Source: Achromobacter veterisilvae (GTDB taxonomy: Bacteria > Pseudomonadota > Gammaproteobacteria > Burkholderiales > Burkholderiaceae_B). From it: DNA of 64,000 nt. A model generated the notes under the pieces. It did not search any database and was not told the DNA's origin. It was given only the letters and a program-made list of their open reading frames with translations. The stretch lies in contig NZ_UFQC01000009.1 in the NCBI RefSeq assembly GCF_900496975.1, positions 1 through 64,000 of the forward strand. The letters run 5' to 3'. The translations under genes were made by a program, and so were the position numbers. Positions within the stretch are counted from its first letter, which is position 1; each line of letters starts with the position of its first letter. Positions 16,041-25,045 of the stretch are shown here, in pieces.

Positions 16041-17018
16041 CTATTCCACCGAAATGTGCGCGAATTCGGCGACTTTCTTCCATTTGGCCACGTCGGCTTC
16101 GATCATGGTCTTGAATTCCCCGGGCGTGTCCGCCACCACGTAGGCGCCGACGCCGGCATACTTGGCCTGCACCTCGGGTGCCGCCAGCGCCTTGCGCGAG
16201 GCGTCGCTCAGCTTGGCGAGCACGTCGGCGGGCAGACCGGCCGGCGCCAGCAGGCCATTCCACATCTCCGCGTCGTAGTCCGGCAGGCCGGCTTCCGCGA
16301 ACGTCGGCACGTCGGGCAATTGCGCCAGCCGCGTCTTGGCGGCCACGACGATGGGCCGCAGGCTGCCGGACTGGATGTGCGCCATCGACGACGCGGCGGT
16401 GTCCCACAAGATCGGGACCTGGCCGGCGATGACGTCGTTCAGCGCCGGCCCCGTGCCCCGGTAGGGCACATGCATCATGTCCAGTCCGGACAGCGATTTG
16501 TAGTACTCCATGGCCATGTGCGTGGCGCCGCCGTTGCCGGAGGACGCATAGGAATACTTGCCCGGCGCGCCCTTGATCAGGGCGACGAAGGAAGCGTAGT
16601 CCTTGGCCGGGAAGTCCTTGTTCACCACGATCACGCCCGGCACCCGGATGATCTGCGTCACCGGCGTGAAGTCCTTCACGGCATCGTACGGCAGGCTTTT
16701 ATAGACGGCGGAATTGGTGCCGTTGGTGCTGGACGTGCCCAGCAGCAGGGTGTAGCCGTCGGGCGGGGCCGAGGCCACCGCCCGGGTGCCCACGGTGCCG
16801 CCCGCGCCGCCGCGGTTTTCGACCACCACGGTCTGGCCGATCTGCCGGCCCAGCGCTTCGGCGAAGATGCGGCCCACCACGTCGGAGGTGCCGCCCGGTG
16901 GGAAGGGCACGATCAGGCGGATGGGGCGGTCGGGATAGCTGCCTTGCGCTGCCGCGGCGCCCGCCGCCGATACGGCCAGGGCGGCCGCGGCCAGGGTCAG
17001 CCAGGTACGGATCTTCAT
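16041..17018 (-). CDS. Bug-family (TctC-like) periplasmic solute-binding protein
   Basis: The 325-residue precursor has a signal peptide ending AAAAQG and the Bug signature PDRPIRLIVPFPPGGTSD, followed by VVENRGGAGG and PDGYTLLLG. Bug proteins bind carboxylates and related small molecules in the periplasm, usually for TctAB-type carriers or for signalling; they are very numerous in Bordetella. No TctA/TctB genes accompany it here. It sits between the ThDP enzyme and the SDR and so probably binds the operon's substrate. Confidence 0.85.
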   Translation of the reverse strand: MKIRTWLTLAAAALAVSAAGAAAAQGSYPDRPIRLIVPFPPGGTSDVVGRIFAEALGRQIGQTVVVENRGGAGGTVGTRAVASAPPDGYTLLLGTSSTNGTNSAVYKSLPYDAVKDFTPVTQIIRVPGVIVVNKDFPAKDYASFVALIKGAPGKYSYASSGNGGATHMAMEYYKSLSGLDMMHVPYRGTGPALNDVIAGQVPILWDTAASSMAHIQSGSLRPIVVAAKTRLAQLPDVPTFAEAGLPDYDAEMWNGLLAPAGLPADVLAKLSDASRKALAAPEVQAKYAGVGAYVVADTPGEFKTMIEADVAKWKKVAEFAHISVE

Positions 17019-17063
17019 GGTGTTGTCTCCTCGCTCAGGTTTTTTTCGTTGTCGGCGCCGCCG

Positions 17064-18797
17064 TCAGGCGATGCGGTCGCCCGGCTTGATCTTGGCCGCC
17101 CGGCTGTCCACGCCGGGCAGCATGTGCGCGGGGTCGCGCGTTACCACCACGTCCAGGATGGTCGGGCGGTCCTTGCAGGCATAGGCGGCTTGAAGCGCGG
17201 CCTGGATGCCGGCCGGATCCTCGACACGGATACCGTTGCAGCCCAGCGCGCGCGCCACGTTGGCGTAGTTGGTTTCCGCCAGGTCGGAGGATTGGTAGCT
17301 TCCGCTGCCGTACATCAGGTGCTGCAGCGCCTTGATGTATCCGGACGCCGCGTTGTTGACGACGATCAGCGTAAAGGCCAGGCCCATCCGCACCGCGGTT
17401 TCCAGTTCGCCCAGGGACATATTGCAGCCGCCGTCGCCCGTCAGGCTGACCACCTGCCGGCCCGGCGCCGCGGCGGCGGCGCCGATGGCGCCCGGAATGC
17501 CGTAGCCGATCGACGCGAAGCCGCGGTCCGGCACGAAGCCGCGCCCGGCGCGCTTGGTGTCGAACAGCAGTCCGCCCCAATGCGCGGCGAAGCCGCCGTC
17601 GGCCACCAGGATGCCGTCTTCGGGCAGCGTCGCGTTGATTTCATGCATCAGGCGCGCCATGCCGATGGGCGTCTCCGCCGCGGTCAGCTTGGCATGGACG
17701 GACTCGCGCCACGTCCGCATGGCCTGATCGACCTCGGCCAGGTAGTCCTCGCGTCTGGCCGAGGGGGCGCCGGCCTGGGCCGCCATGCGTTCCCCCAGAT
17801 CCTGCAGCGTGGCCTGCACATCGCCCCACAACCGCAACGACGGGGTGGCGGTGCGGTCGAATTCTTCGGCCACGATGTCCAGGTGGATGAGCGGCGTGCC
17901 GGCCGGCAGCAGGTCGTAGCGGCGTGTCGCGACTTCGCCCAGCTTGCAGCCCACCACGAACAGGCAATCGGACTTGGCGATCAGCTCGTTGGCGATGCGG
18001 CTGTAGCGGCCGAACAGACCGGCGTTCAAGGGATCGCCGCAGGAGATGGCGCCCTTGCCGCTCATGGTGTGCGCCACCGGGATGCCGAAGCGCCGGGCGA
18101 ATGCCTGCACCGTGTCGGCCGCGTCGCTGATATGGACGCCGCCGCCGCACAGCATCAGGGGGCGGGCGGCGCCGGCCAGCATGGCGGCGGCCTGCTGGAG
18201 ATCGCCGCTTGCCGGCCGGCAGCGCAGGGCGGGCGCGCGGCGATAGCTGGGGCTGGAATGGAACGCGTCCGCGTCGAAGGCGTGGATCTCGTGCGCGATG
18301 TCTTCGGGCACGTCCAGCACCACGGGGCCGGGGCGGCCGCTGGTGGCGACCGCGAACGCGCGGCGCACCAGTTCCGGAATGCGCTCGATCTTCTCCACGC
18401 GCAGCACATCCTTGACGACGGGGCGCAGCACTTCCAGTTGGCGCGCTTCCTGCGTCATGTTCTTCCACGAGTGCATCCGGTGCGAATCACCCACCAGGGC
18501 GACCATCGCGGTGCCCGCGTTGTAGGCCTCGGCCAGGCCCGTCACCAGATTGGTGGCGCCCGGTCCCAGGGTGGCGTCGCATACGCCCGGACGGCCGCTG
18601 ACCTTGGTGTAGGCGTCGGCCGCGAAGACCGCGCAGCGTTCGTCGTTGATGAGGTTGTGATTCAGCTTCAGGCGGCGGACGGCGTCATAGAACGGCAGTA
18701 GCTGGAAGCCGCCCATGCCGAACATCAGGCCCACCTCATGCGCCGCGAACATGCGCGCGATGGCTTCGCCGCCCGTGATTTCCAGTTTTTCCGACAT
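17064..18797 (-). CDS. Thiamine-diphosphate-dependent enzyme (acetolactate synthase/decarboxylase superfamily)
   Basis: The 577-residue protein has the three ThDP-enzyme domains. The Pyr domain carries the activating Glu in INDERCAVFAADAY near residue 50. A central nucleotide-fold domain follows, and the PP domain carries the ThDP motif GDGGCNMSLGELE ending in VVNNAASG. It belongs with acetolactate synthase, benzoylformate decarboxylase and oxalyl-CoA decarboxylase relatives; which reaction it catalyses cannot be told. AGGAG lies 9 bp upstream of the ATG at 18797. It follows the duplicated-domain protein by 13 bp in one operon. Confidence 0.8.
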   Translation of the reverse strand: MSEKLEITGGEAIARMFAAHEVGLMFGMGGFQLLPFYDAVRRLKLNHNLINDERCAVFAADAYTKVSGRPGVCDATLGPGATNLVTGLAEAYNAGTAMVALVGDSHRMHSWKNMTQEARQLEVLRPVVKDVLRVEKIERIPELVRRAFAVATSGRPGPVVLDVPEDIAHEIHAFDADAFHSSPSYRRAPALRCRPASGDLQQAAAMLAGAARPLMLCGGGVHISDAADTVQAFARRFGIPVAHTMSGKGAISCGDPLNAGLFGRYSRIANELIAKSDCLFVVGCKLGEVATRRYDLLPAGTPLIHLDIVAEEFDRTATPSLRLWGDVQATLQDLGERMAAQAGAPSARREDYLAEVDQAMRTWRESVHAKLTAAETPIGMARLMHEINATLPEDGILVADGGFAAHWGGLLFDTKRAGRGFVPDRGFASIGYGIPGAIGAAAAAPGRQVVSLTGDGGCNMSLGELETAVRMGLAFTLIVVNNAASGYIKALQHLMYGSGSYQSSDLAETNYANVARALGCNGIRVEDPAGIQAALQAAYACKDRPTILDVVVTRDPAHMLPGVDSRAAKIKPGDRIA

Positions 18798-18810
18798 GCG
18801 GGTCTTGCTC

Positions 18811-19623
18811 CTAGTGGATGTCGCGCGCTGCAAGCAGGGCATCGATAAACGTTTTCAATGGGGTGCCGGGGCGGCAGCCGAGTTCAAGGGCCGCCGCGTT
18901 GGCGCGGGAAATCACGCCTTCGTCATGGCAGGACCGCGCGTCGCCGATGCGCGCGCTGCCGGCCGAGACGGTCACCGCCGCGATGCCGCGCCGTTGCAGC
19001 AGCGGCAAGCGGCCCGTGCCGGCACCGTCCTTGCCGATGCCCGCGTCGTTGAACGTGACCAGCCTCGGGGCCGGGCCGACGCCGTCGGTTCCCAGCGTCG
19101 CCAGGGCTTCGCCATGGGAGGCCGTGACGGCGATCAGGCCATCGTCTTCGCCGTTGAGGAGGGAGACGGAATCCACGCCGATCACCAGCGGCGCGCCGTC
19201 GGGGGCCATTCTGAGTGCGGTGCGCAATTCTTCCCTGGCTTCGGGGCGGGTTCGCGGCGCGACGGCCTGCTCCAGCAGCCTCGCGGCCTCGGCCACCGGC
19301 ATGCCGGGCCGGCACTGCAACGCGGACGCGAGCGCATTGACGTGGCTGACGAGGCCATGCCGGGCCATATCGGCGCCGTCGCCGATCCGGCAACTGCGGT
19401 AATCGGCGGCGGCGGCGGCGATGCCCCAGGTTTCCAGGTCGGCCAGGCCGGCAATGCCGGCCTGCCGCCAGCCGACTCCGGCATCGTTGAGCACCACGGC
19501 CCGGACCTGTCCGCGCGCCGCGCAATAGGCGGCGTAGCGGCCGCCATGAGAGCCGGCGATCACCACCTGGCCGGCATCGGCCGGCCCGAGCTTGGTGATG
19601 CTGTCCAGGATGCGCGCGTTCAT
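18811..19623 (-). CDS. Unrecognised protein with an internal tandem duplication
   Basis: I do not recognise a named family. The 270-residue protein consists of two similar halves. Both read (A/G)SHG, then a strand ending NDAG(V/I)G, a GIAA segment with RIGD, a run with SxxNALA or SRANAAA, and (L/Q)CRPG(M/T)P. The first half spans about residues 20-125 and the second about 165-268. No signal peptide or membrane span is seen, so it is cytosolic. It heads the operon with the ThDP enzyme, Bug protein and SDR, suggesting an enzymatic role on the same substrate. ATG at 19623 is used; ATG at 19644 is possible but overlaps a palindrome. Confidence 0.6.
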   Translation of the reverse strand: MNARILDSITKLGPADAGQVVIAGSHGGRYAAYCAARGQVRAVVLNDAGVGWRQAGIAGLADLETWGIAAAAADYRSCRIGDGADMARHGLVSHVNALASALQCRPGMPVAEAARLLEQAVAPRTRPEAREELRTALRMAPDGAPLVIGVDSVSLLNGEDDGLIAVTASHGEALATLGTDGVGPAPRLVTFNDAGIGKDGAGTGRLPLLQRRGIAAVTVSAGSARIGDARSCHDEGVISRANAAALELGCRPGTPLKTFIDALLAARDIH

Positions 19624-19639
19624 GGTGGGTGGCTGATAT

Positions 19640-19652
19640 TCCATATTATGGA
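19640..19652. promoter_or_regulatory. Palindrome TCCATATTATGGA, copy 1 (candidate operator)
   Basis: A perfect 13-bp palindrome just upstream of the first gene of the operon. The identical sequence recurs 139 bp further upstream, on the other side of a plausible promoter. Confidence 0.55.
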
Positions 19653-19741
19653 TAAATTTCCGGCGTCTTGCCTTGGAAGGCGTCTGGGGCCCAGGCTTTC
19701 GTGTTGCGGAGCCCATTCCGGATTCTGATGGAGTAGCGACG

Positions 19742-19771
19742 ATTCTACTGTCGCGAATTTCCATGGATCAA
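19742..19771 (-). promoter_or_regulatory. Putative promoter of the duplicated-protein/ThDP operon
   Basis: On the minus strand TTGATC (19771-19766) and TAGAAT (19747-19742) are separated by 18 bp. The pair lies between the two TCCATATTATGGA copies. Confidence 0.4.
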
Positions 19772-19778
19772 TATCAAA

Positions 19779-19791
19779 TCCATATTATGGA
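19779..19791. promoter_or_regulatory. Palindrome TCCATATTATGGA, copy 2 (candidate operator)
   Basis: Identical to the copy at 19640-19652 and immediately upstream of the putative -35 box. A half-related TTCCATGGATC lies between them at about 19759. Confidence 0.55.
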
Positions 19792-19887
19792 AATTGTTTG
19801 GTGGGGGACGCCGCGGGGCGGACGCCGAGGGGGAAGGGAGGGGGGCGGACGGCATGAGGCCGTCCGCGGAGGGGAAGAGGGCCGCGC

Positions 19888-21309
19888 TTATTTTTCCCAG
19901 CCGCCGCCCAGCGCCAGGAACAGGGCGATCTGGTCGTTGCTGAGGTCGGCCTGCGAGGCCGCCAGCGCGCTTTCATTGGTGGCCAGCGTGCGTTCGGCGT
20001 CCAGCACCGTCAGGTAGTCGGTCTTGCCGTAGCGGAATAACTGGCTGGCCTGGGAGGCGGCCTCGGCGCTCTGGTCGCGCGCGGCGCGCAGCGAGGCGTC
20101 GCGGTCCAGTTGCCGGGCGTAGACCACCAGCGCGCTTTCCGTCTCCCGCAGGGCGTTCAGCACGGCCGCGTCGAAGTGGGCCGCCGCGGCCTTGGTGCCG
20201 GCCTGCGCCTGCGCGATGCGGGCCTGCGCGGCGCCGGTGTTGGGGATCGTCCAGGAGATCAGGGGGCCCACGCTCCAACTGAACGTGCCGCGGTCGCCGA
20301 ACATGCTGGCCGGGCCGCCCGAGGCGGCCGACAGGCCCAGCGTGATCTTGGGATAGAGATCCGCGGTGGCGACGCCGATGCGCGCGGTGGCCGCGGCCAG
20401 GGTGCGTTCAGCCTGGCGGATGTCCGGGCGGCGGCGCAGCAGCGCGGCGCCGTCTCCGACCGGGATGGTCTCGGCCAGCCGGGGCGGCGCGGCGCATTGC
20501 AGCAGCGCGGGCGAGGCTTCGGCCGGCGTCTGGCCGGTCAGCGCCGCCAGGCGGTACAGCGCGGTGCGCTGCTGGGCTTCGAAGGGCGGCAGGTTGGCCT
20601 GCAATTGTTCGAGCTGGCTGCGGGCGCGGGTCACGTCCAGCGCCGTGCCGCGGCCGGCGCGTTGCAGCCGCGCCACGGCGTCCAGGGATTCCTTCTGCAC
20701 CTGCACGGAATGCCGGGCGGAGGCAAGCTGCATGCCGGCCGAGCAGATATTGGCGTAGGCGCGGGCGGTTTCGGCGGCCACGGTGACGCGGGTGGCGTCG
20801 TAGGCGGCCTGCGCGGCCTGGGCGTCGCCGGTGGAGGCTTCCACGGCGCGGCGGATCTGGCCGAAGAGGTCCAACTGGTAGGACACGCCGGCGCCCGCGG
20901 AGTAGGACCAGCGGTCGGGCGGATCGATGCCGGGCTGCAGTTCCTGCAGGCCGGACGCGTGGCCGAAGGTGGGCGAGGCATTGACGCCGATGCCGGGCTG
21001 CTGCTGCGCCTGCGTTTCCCGCAAGGCGGCTTGCGCGCGCTCCAGGTTGGCGCTGGCCGCGCGCAGGTCGGTGTTGGCGGCCAGGGCCTTTTCCACCAGC
21101 CCGTCCAGCACGGGATCGTTGTACAGGCGCCACCAGCGGCCGGGCACCGCCTCCTGCCGGAACACGTTTTCCTGCGCTTGCGCGAAGGGCGCCCGCGCGC
21201 TCTGCCGCTCGGCCACCGCGTCCGGGGGCACCTGATAGTCAGGGCCCACGGTGGTGCATCCGGCCAGCGCGAGGGCCAGCATCAGCGGCAGGAGGTTTCT
21301 GGTGTTCAT
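19888..21309 (-). CDS. Outer-membrane efflux lipoprotein (NodT family)
   Basis: The 473-residue TolC-like outer-membrane factor begins with a lipoprotein signal (MNTRNLLPLMLALALAGCTT, lipobox LAGC) followed by VGPDY, the usual NodT start. Two long coiled-coil repeats (YDATRVTVAAETARAYANI and its C-terminal counterpart) form the periplasmic tunnel. It is the last gene of the marR-FUSC-DUF1656-HlyD operon and gives that inner-membrane pump an exit duct. The gap to the HlyD gene is 49 bp. Confidence 0.85.
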   Translation of the reverse strand: MNTRNLLPLMLALALAGCTTVGPDYQVPPDAVAERQSARAPFAQAQENVFRQEAVPGRWWRLYNDPVLDGLVEKALAANTDLRAASANLERAQAALRETQAQQQPGIGVNASPTFGHASGLQELQPGIDPPDRWSYSAGAGVSYQLDLFGQIRRAVEASTGDAQAAQAAYDATRVTVAAETARAYANICSAGMQLASARHSVQVQKESLDAVARLQRAGRGTALDVTRARSQLEQLQANLPPFEAQQRTALYRLAALTGQTPAEASPALLQCAAPPRLAETIPVGDGAALLRRRPDIRQAERTLAAATARIGVATADLYPKITLGLSAASGGPASMFGDRGTFSWSVGPLISWTIPNTGAAQARIAQAQAGTKAAAAHFDAAVLNALRETESALVVYARQLDRDASLRAARDQSAEAASQASQLFRYGKTDYLTVLDAERTLATNESALAASQADLSNDQIALFLALGGGWEK

Positions 21310-21358
21310 GGTAGTTACGGCTGGGCGTCGATAAAAAGGTTGGGGCCGGGCAAAGGGA

Positions 21359-22273
21359 TCAGGACGGCAGGCGCGCGTCGGCCGGCGCCTGGGCGGGTTT
21401 GGCGTCCACCGACACGGTGGCCGTCTGGCCGGCCACCAGGCGCACCCCCGGGGGCACGTCGTCGATCTTCACGCGCACCGGGATGCGCTGCGCCAGGCGC
21501 ACCCAGTTGAAGGTGGGGTTCACGTTGGGCAGCAGGTTGGCGCCGGTGCTGCGGTCGCGGTCGGCGATGCCCAGGGCGATGCTCTCCACGTGGCCGCGGA
21601 TGCGGCGCGAATCGCCCATCAGCGTCACCGTGACGGGGTCGCCTTCGTGGATGCCGGGCAGCTTGGTTTCCTCGAAGTAGCCTTCCACGTAGAAGGAGCC
21701 GGCGTCCACCAGCGCCATCACGCCATGGCCGGCGGTGGCGTAGGAACCCGCGCGCAGGTCCAGGTTGGTGATGCGGCCGTCGTTGGCGGCCAGCACGCGG
21801 CTGCGTTCGAGGTTCAGGCGCGCGGTGTCCAGTTGCACTTCGGCCTGCGCCAGCGCGGCTTCGGTCTGCTGCAGGCGCGTCTGGCTCTGTTCCAGGGCTT
21901 CGGCGGCCACCAGTTGGCCCAGCGAGCGGTTGCGCTTGGCGTCGCGCAGCGCCTGGTCGCGCGCCACCTGCTGCGAACGCACCGAGGCCTGGGCCTGGTC
22001 GAAGGCGAGCTGGAAGCGGGCGCGGTCGATTTCGAACAGCAGGTCGCCGGCCTTCACGTCCTGGTTGTCGTGCACGGGCACGCTGGTCACCAGGCCGGAG
22101 ACATCGGGCGCGACCTGCACCACATAGGCCTTGACTCGGCCGTCGCGCGTCCAGGGTTCGACTTCATAGTGCACCCAGAGCTGCCAGCCGGCGTAGGCGG
22201 CCGCGGCGACGACGACGGCCGTTACCGCGAATTTGCCGATGGCGGCAGGGCGCAGGGCATTGGGGAGTTTCAT
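21359..22273 (-). CDS. HlyD/EmrA-type membrane fusion protein (AaeA-like)
   Basis: The 304-residue adaptor has one N-terminal membrane span (FAVTAVVVAAAAYAGWQLWV), a lipoyl half-domain (VSGLVTSVPVHDNQDVKAGD), a coiled-coil hairpin and the second lipoyl half followed by a beta-barrel. It matches AaeA, the adaptor of the aromatic carboxylic acid efflux pump. ATG at 22273 was chosen over a 30-codon extension that would run into the DUF1656 gene. It is 2 bp after that gene. Confidence 0.85.
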   Translation of the reverse strand: MKLPNALRPAAIGKFAVTAVVVAAAAYAGWQLWVHYEVEPWTRDGRVKAYVVQVAPDVSGLVTSVPVHDNQDVKAGDLLFEIDRARFQLAFDQAQASVRSQQVARDQALRDAKRNRSLGQLVAAEALEQSQTRLQQTEAALAQAEVQLDTARLNLERSRVLAANDGRITNLDLRAGSYATAGHGVMALVDAGSFYVEGYFEETKLPGIHEGDPVTVTLMGDSRRIRGHVESIALGIADRDRSTGANLLPNVNPTFNWVRLAQRIPVRVKIDDVPPGVRLVAGQTATVSVDAKPAQAPADARLPS

Positions 22274-22275
22274 AC

Positions 22276-22488
22276 CTATCTCGGGAGAAAATGCGGGGAA
22301 ATGAGGGATACGCCATACAGCAGCACCACGAACAGCGCGAGGTCGAACAGCGCGGGGTGCCACACCAGGCGGTACAGCCCGGCGCGGGCCAGCACGCGGC
22401 GCACCGCCCAGGCGACGCCCAGGGTGACCACGCCCAGCACCAGCAGCCAGGGGAAGTAAATGCCGTAGAGATTGAATTCGCCGATCAT
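22276..22488 (-). CDS. DUF1656 small membrane protein (AaeX-like)
   Basis: A 70-residue protein with two membrane spans, matching the DUF1656 family that nearly always accompanies FUSC/HlyD efflux pairs (AaeX in E. coli). Its exact role is unknown. It overlaps the FUSC stop by 4 bp and precedes the HlyD gene by 2 bp. Confidence 0.85.
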   Translation of the reverse strand: MIGEFNLYGIYFPWLLVLGVVTLGVAWAVRRVLARAGLYRLVWHPALFDLALFVVLLYGVSLISPHFLPR

Positions 22489-24536
22489 GATGTCTGGCCC
22501 TCCAGCGTCGGGTGGGCGGGTTGGTAGTCGGGCGCGTCGGGGAAGAAGGCGCGGCGGATGCCCACCAGGGCGACCACGGCGCGGTCGCGCGCGGCGGCGC
22601 CTTGCGGCGCGGCGGCGACGCTGGACAGCGCGCGGTCGATCTGCACCAGGAATTCAGGCGTCTTCTCGCCGATCCGCCACGCCGAGCGGGCGCGGAAGAA
22701 GCCGGCCAGGCTGTCGAGCACCGGCTCGATGGTGGCCTCGGCCATGGGCAGGTGGCGGCGCGCGCGTTGCAGTTCGGTGATGTCGCGGCCCACGCGCAAG
22801 TCCTTCAGCGCGTCGGCGGCGACCACGTCGTCCGGGCGCTTGGCCAGCGCCAGGCGCGGCTGCAGCAGGCCGATGCGGTCCAGCATGCGGGCGGCGTAGG
22901 TATGGCGCGACGGCGCCCGCGGCGAGCTGGCCAGCGTTTCCAGTTCCTTCCAGTTGGCGGCCTGGATGCGGCGCGCGCTCCAGTCGGCGCTGACCGTGCG
23001 GAAGATGGCGGCGATGATAGCCGCCGTGGCCACCCCCATGCACTGCGCGACCTGCGTGTCGATGAAGGACACGACGTCGGCGGTGTTGGTGTCCTGCAGC
23101 GCCATCGTGCCCAGGAACCCGAACAGCATGGCCATGGCCTTGCCGGCGCTGGCGGGCCGGGCGATGAAGATGCCCAGCACGAAGGCCGTGGGCAGCATCG
23201 CCAGTGCCAGCATCTCGAACGAATGTATGGCGGGCATGATGCCCAGCAGGTACAGCGCGGACAGCGGGATCGAATAGACCGTGTAGGTCAGGAACTGCAT
23301 GATGCCGGGAACCGGGTTGTCCTGCGAGGCGAAGAAGCAACTGAAGATGGCGGCCATGAGCGCGGCGGTGGCGCCGTTGCTCCAGGCCGTGCCGATCCAG
23401 AAGGCGCAGCAGACCGAGATGGCCACGCCTGCGGCCAGCGCCGACAGCAGCGCCATGCCGCGGTCGCGGTGCAGCACCGTCTTGGGCGCGCGCTTGGAGC
23501 GCGGCGAGCGCAGCGGCGCGCCTTGCAGCCCGGCGCGGATTTCGCGGCGCAGCGCCAGGCATTCGTCGTAGGTATCGATGAGTTCGCGCAGGCGCGTCAT
23601 CAGGCTGGCCAGCAAGGCGTCGCGCCAGGTGGAGCGGCTGTCGATCGAAGGCGTGAGCCGGGTGACCGCGGCGCGCAGGCGCACGGCGGTTTCATGGGTG
23701 GCGTGGGCGCCCGCGTTGATCCATTCGGAAATGTCGCTCAGCAGCGCCGACACCGCTTCCGGCAGCGGCTGGCCGCCGGCCTGCAGGGCGCGCATGCGGT
23801 CTTCGACGGCGGAGACGGCGGGCGTCAGGGCCGCGATCTGGTCCTGCATGGCGCGCACCGCGCCCGAGGTCCAGCGCAGATTGCCGGTGTCGAACGGCAC
23901 GTGCGTGGACAGCAGGCGCAACTGGGTGATGTCGTTGGCCAGCACGCGGCGGTCGCGGTCCTTCTGTTCGGCGGCCTGGCCGCTGAGCGTGTCGTGCATC
24001 CAGTTGCGGGCATCGCGCACCGCCTTGTCCAGCATTAAGGTCAGCGCCGGGGCCAGGCCGCGCGGCAGCACGACGCTGTGGATCAGCGTGGCGCAGACGA
24101 TGCCCAGGCTGATTTCCTCGACGCGGGCGAGCGCGGTGTCGAACACCAGGGAAGGGTCCGTCACGCTGGGAAAGCCGATCATCGCGGCGGTGTAGCCCGC
24201 CAGCATGAACAGGTACGAGCGCGGCGTGCGGTCCAGCACGGACAGGTACAGGCAGGCGCCCACCCACAGCACCATGGCGGCGGTCATGACGACCGGGGAA
24301 TTCGACAGGCGCGGCACCATGTAGACCGTGGCGGCCGAGCCGAAGAAGGTGCCCGTCAGGCGGTACAGCGCCTTGGAGCGCACCGCGCCCGACCAGGGCT
24401 GGGCCACGACGTAGGCGGTGGTCATGGCCCAGAACGGACGCGGCAACCCGATGCTGTAGGCCAGGTAGAGCGCCGTGATGGCGCTCAGGTAGCTCTTCAG
24501 CGAGAAGATGGTTTCGCGGACGTTCGGCAGTTTCAC
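22485..24536 (-). CDS. FUSC-family efflux transporter (AaeB-like)
   Basis: The 683-residue inner-membrane protein has two blocks of about five membrane spans (residues about 15-165 and 365-510), each followed by a soluble region, as in AaeB of E. coli (655 residues). Such pumps export aromatic carboxylic acids such as p-hydroxybenzoate. It overlaps marR by 4 bp (ATGA). With HlyD and NodT partners it should form a tripartite exporter, which would protect a cell carrying aromatic catabolic genes. Confidence 0.85.
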   Translation of the reverse strand: MKLPNVRETIFSLKSYLSAITALYLAYSIGLPRPFWAMTTAYVVAQPWSGAVRSKALYRLTGTFFGSAATVYMVPRLSNSPVVMTAAMVLWVGACLYLSVLDRTPRSYLFMLAGYTAAMIGFPSVTDPSLVFDTALARVEEISLGIVCATLIHSVVLPRGLAPALTLMLDKAVRDARNWMHDTLSGQAAEQKDRDRRVLANDITQLRLLSTHVPFDTGNLRWTSGAVRAMQDQIAALTPAVSAVEDRMRALQAGGQPLPEAVSALLSDISEWINAGAHATHETAVRLRAAVTRLTPSIDSRSTWRDALLASLMTRLRELIDTYDECLALRREIRAGLQGAPLRSPRSKRAPKTVLHRDRGMALLSALAAGVAISVCCAFWIGTAWSNGATAALMAAIFSCFFASQDNPVPGIMQFLTYTVYSIPLSALYLLGIMPAIHSFEMLALAMLPTAFVLGIFIARPASAGKAMAMLFGFLGTMALQDTNTADVVSFIDTQVAQCMGVATAAIIAAIFRTVSADWSARRIQAANWKELETLASSPRAPSRHTYAARMLDRIGLLQPRLALAKRPDDVVAADALKDLRVGRDITELQRARRHLPMAEATIEPVLDSLAGFFRARSAWRIGEKTPEFLVQIDRALSSVAAAPQGAAARDRAVVALVGIRRAFFPDAPDYQPAHPTLEGQTS

Positions 24537-25009
24537 GGCTGCTCGTCCTGTTGCCGCGCGCCGGCGCCGCTGCGGCCCAGCGAAACCTTCAGGGTTTCGA
24601 AGACGCGCAGGCAGGCTTCCAGGTCCGCTTCGCTGACGCCCCGGAACAGGCGGCGGCGCAGTTCGACCAGCACTTCCTCGACCTGCGCGCGCAGCGCATG
24701 GCCGGCGTCGGTCAGGTGCAGGGTCTTGGCGCGGCGGTCGTGCGGATCTTCGCGGCGCTCCATCAGGCCCGCGGCCACCAACTGGTCCAGCACCCGCACC
24801 AGCGAGGGGCCTTCGACGCCCAGCGCTTCGGCCAGGGTGCCCTGGCGCACGCCGTCTCCCAGGCGGCCGGCCAGGATGACGGGCCAGGCCGTGGCCTGGG
24901 AAAGGCCGTAGTCGGCCAGCGCTTTGTCGGCGGCGCCGCGGTAGGCGCGCGACAGCACCATCAGGTTGGCGGTGGTGGCCATGAGTCGGGAGTCGGAGGG
25001 CGTGTTCAT
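24533..25009 (-). CDS. MarR-family regulator of the efflux operon
   Basis: A 158-residue MarR-type winged-helix protein (ADYGLSQATAWPVILAGRLG, then LAEALGVEGPSLVRVLDQL and the wing ERREDPHDRRAKTLHLTDAG). It is the first gene of the FUSC efflux operon and is very likely its repressor, released by an aromatic ligand. Two inverted repeats lie directly upstream of its start. Confidence 0.85.
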   Translation of the reverse strand: MNTPSDSRLMATTANLMVLSRAYRGAADKALADYGLSQATAWPVILAGRLGDGVRQGTLAEALGVEGPSLVRVLDQLVAAGLMERREDPHDRRAKTLHLTDAGHALRAQVEEVLVELRRRLFRGVSEADLEACLRVFETLKVSLGRSGAGARQQDEQP

Positions 25010-25012
25010 GGA

Positions 25013-25045
25013 ATAGATTGTATCCTATCTATTAGCTTACTAATA
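25013..25045. promoter_or_regulatory. MarR operator region: two overlapping inverted repeats
   Basis: ATAGAT-N8-ATCTAT (25013-25032) overlaps TATTAG-CTTA-CTAATA (25030-25045). Both have perfect 6-bp arms. They lie 4-36 bp upstream of the marR start in an AT-rich island, where a repressor would block transcription or translation initiation. Confidence 0.6.

Noticed and set aside
15573-18701. A 1042-codon plus-strand open frame
   Set aside because: It lies antisense to the Bug-protein and ThDP-enzyme genes, whose motifs are intact. Long antisense frames are expected at this G+C content.
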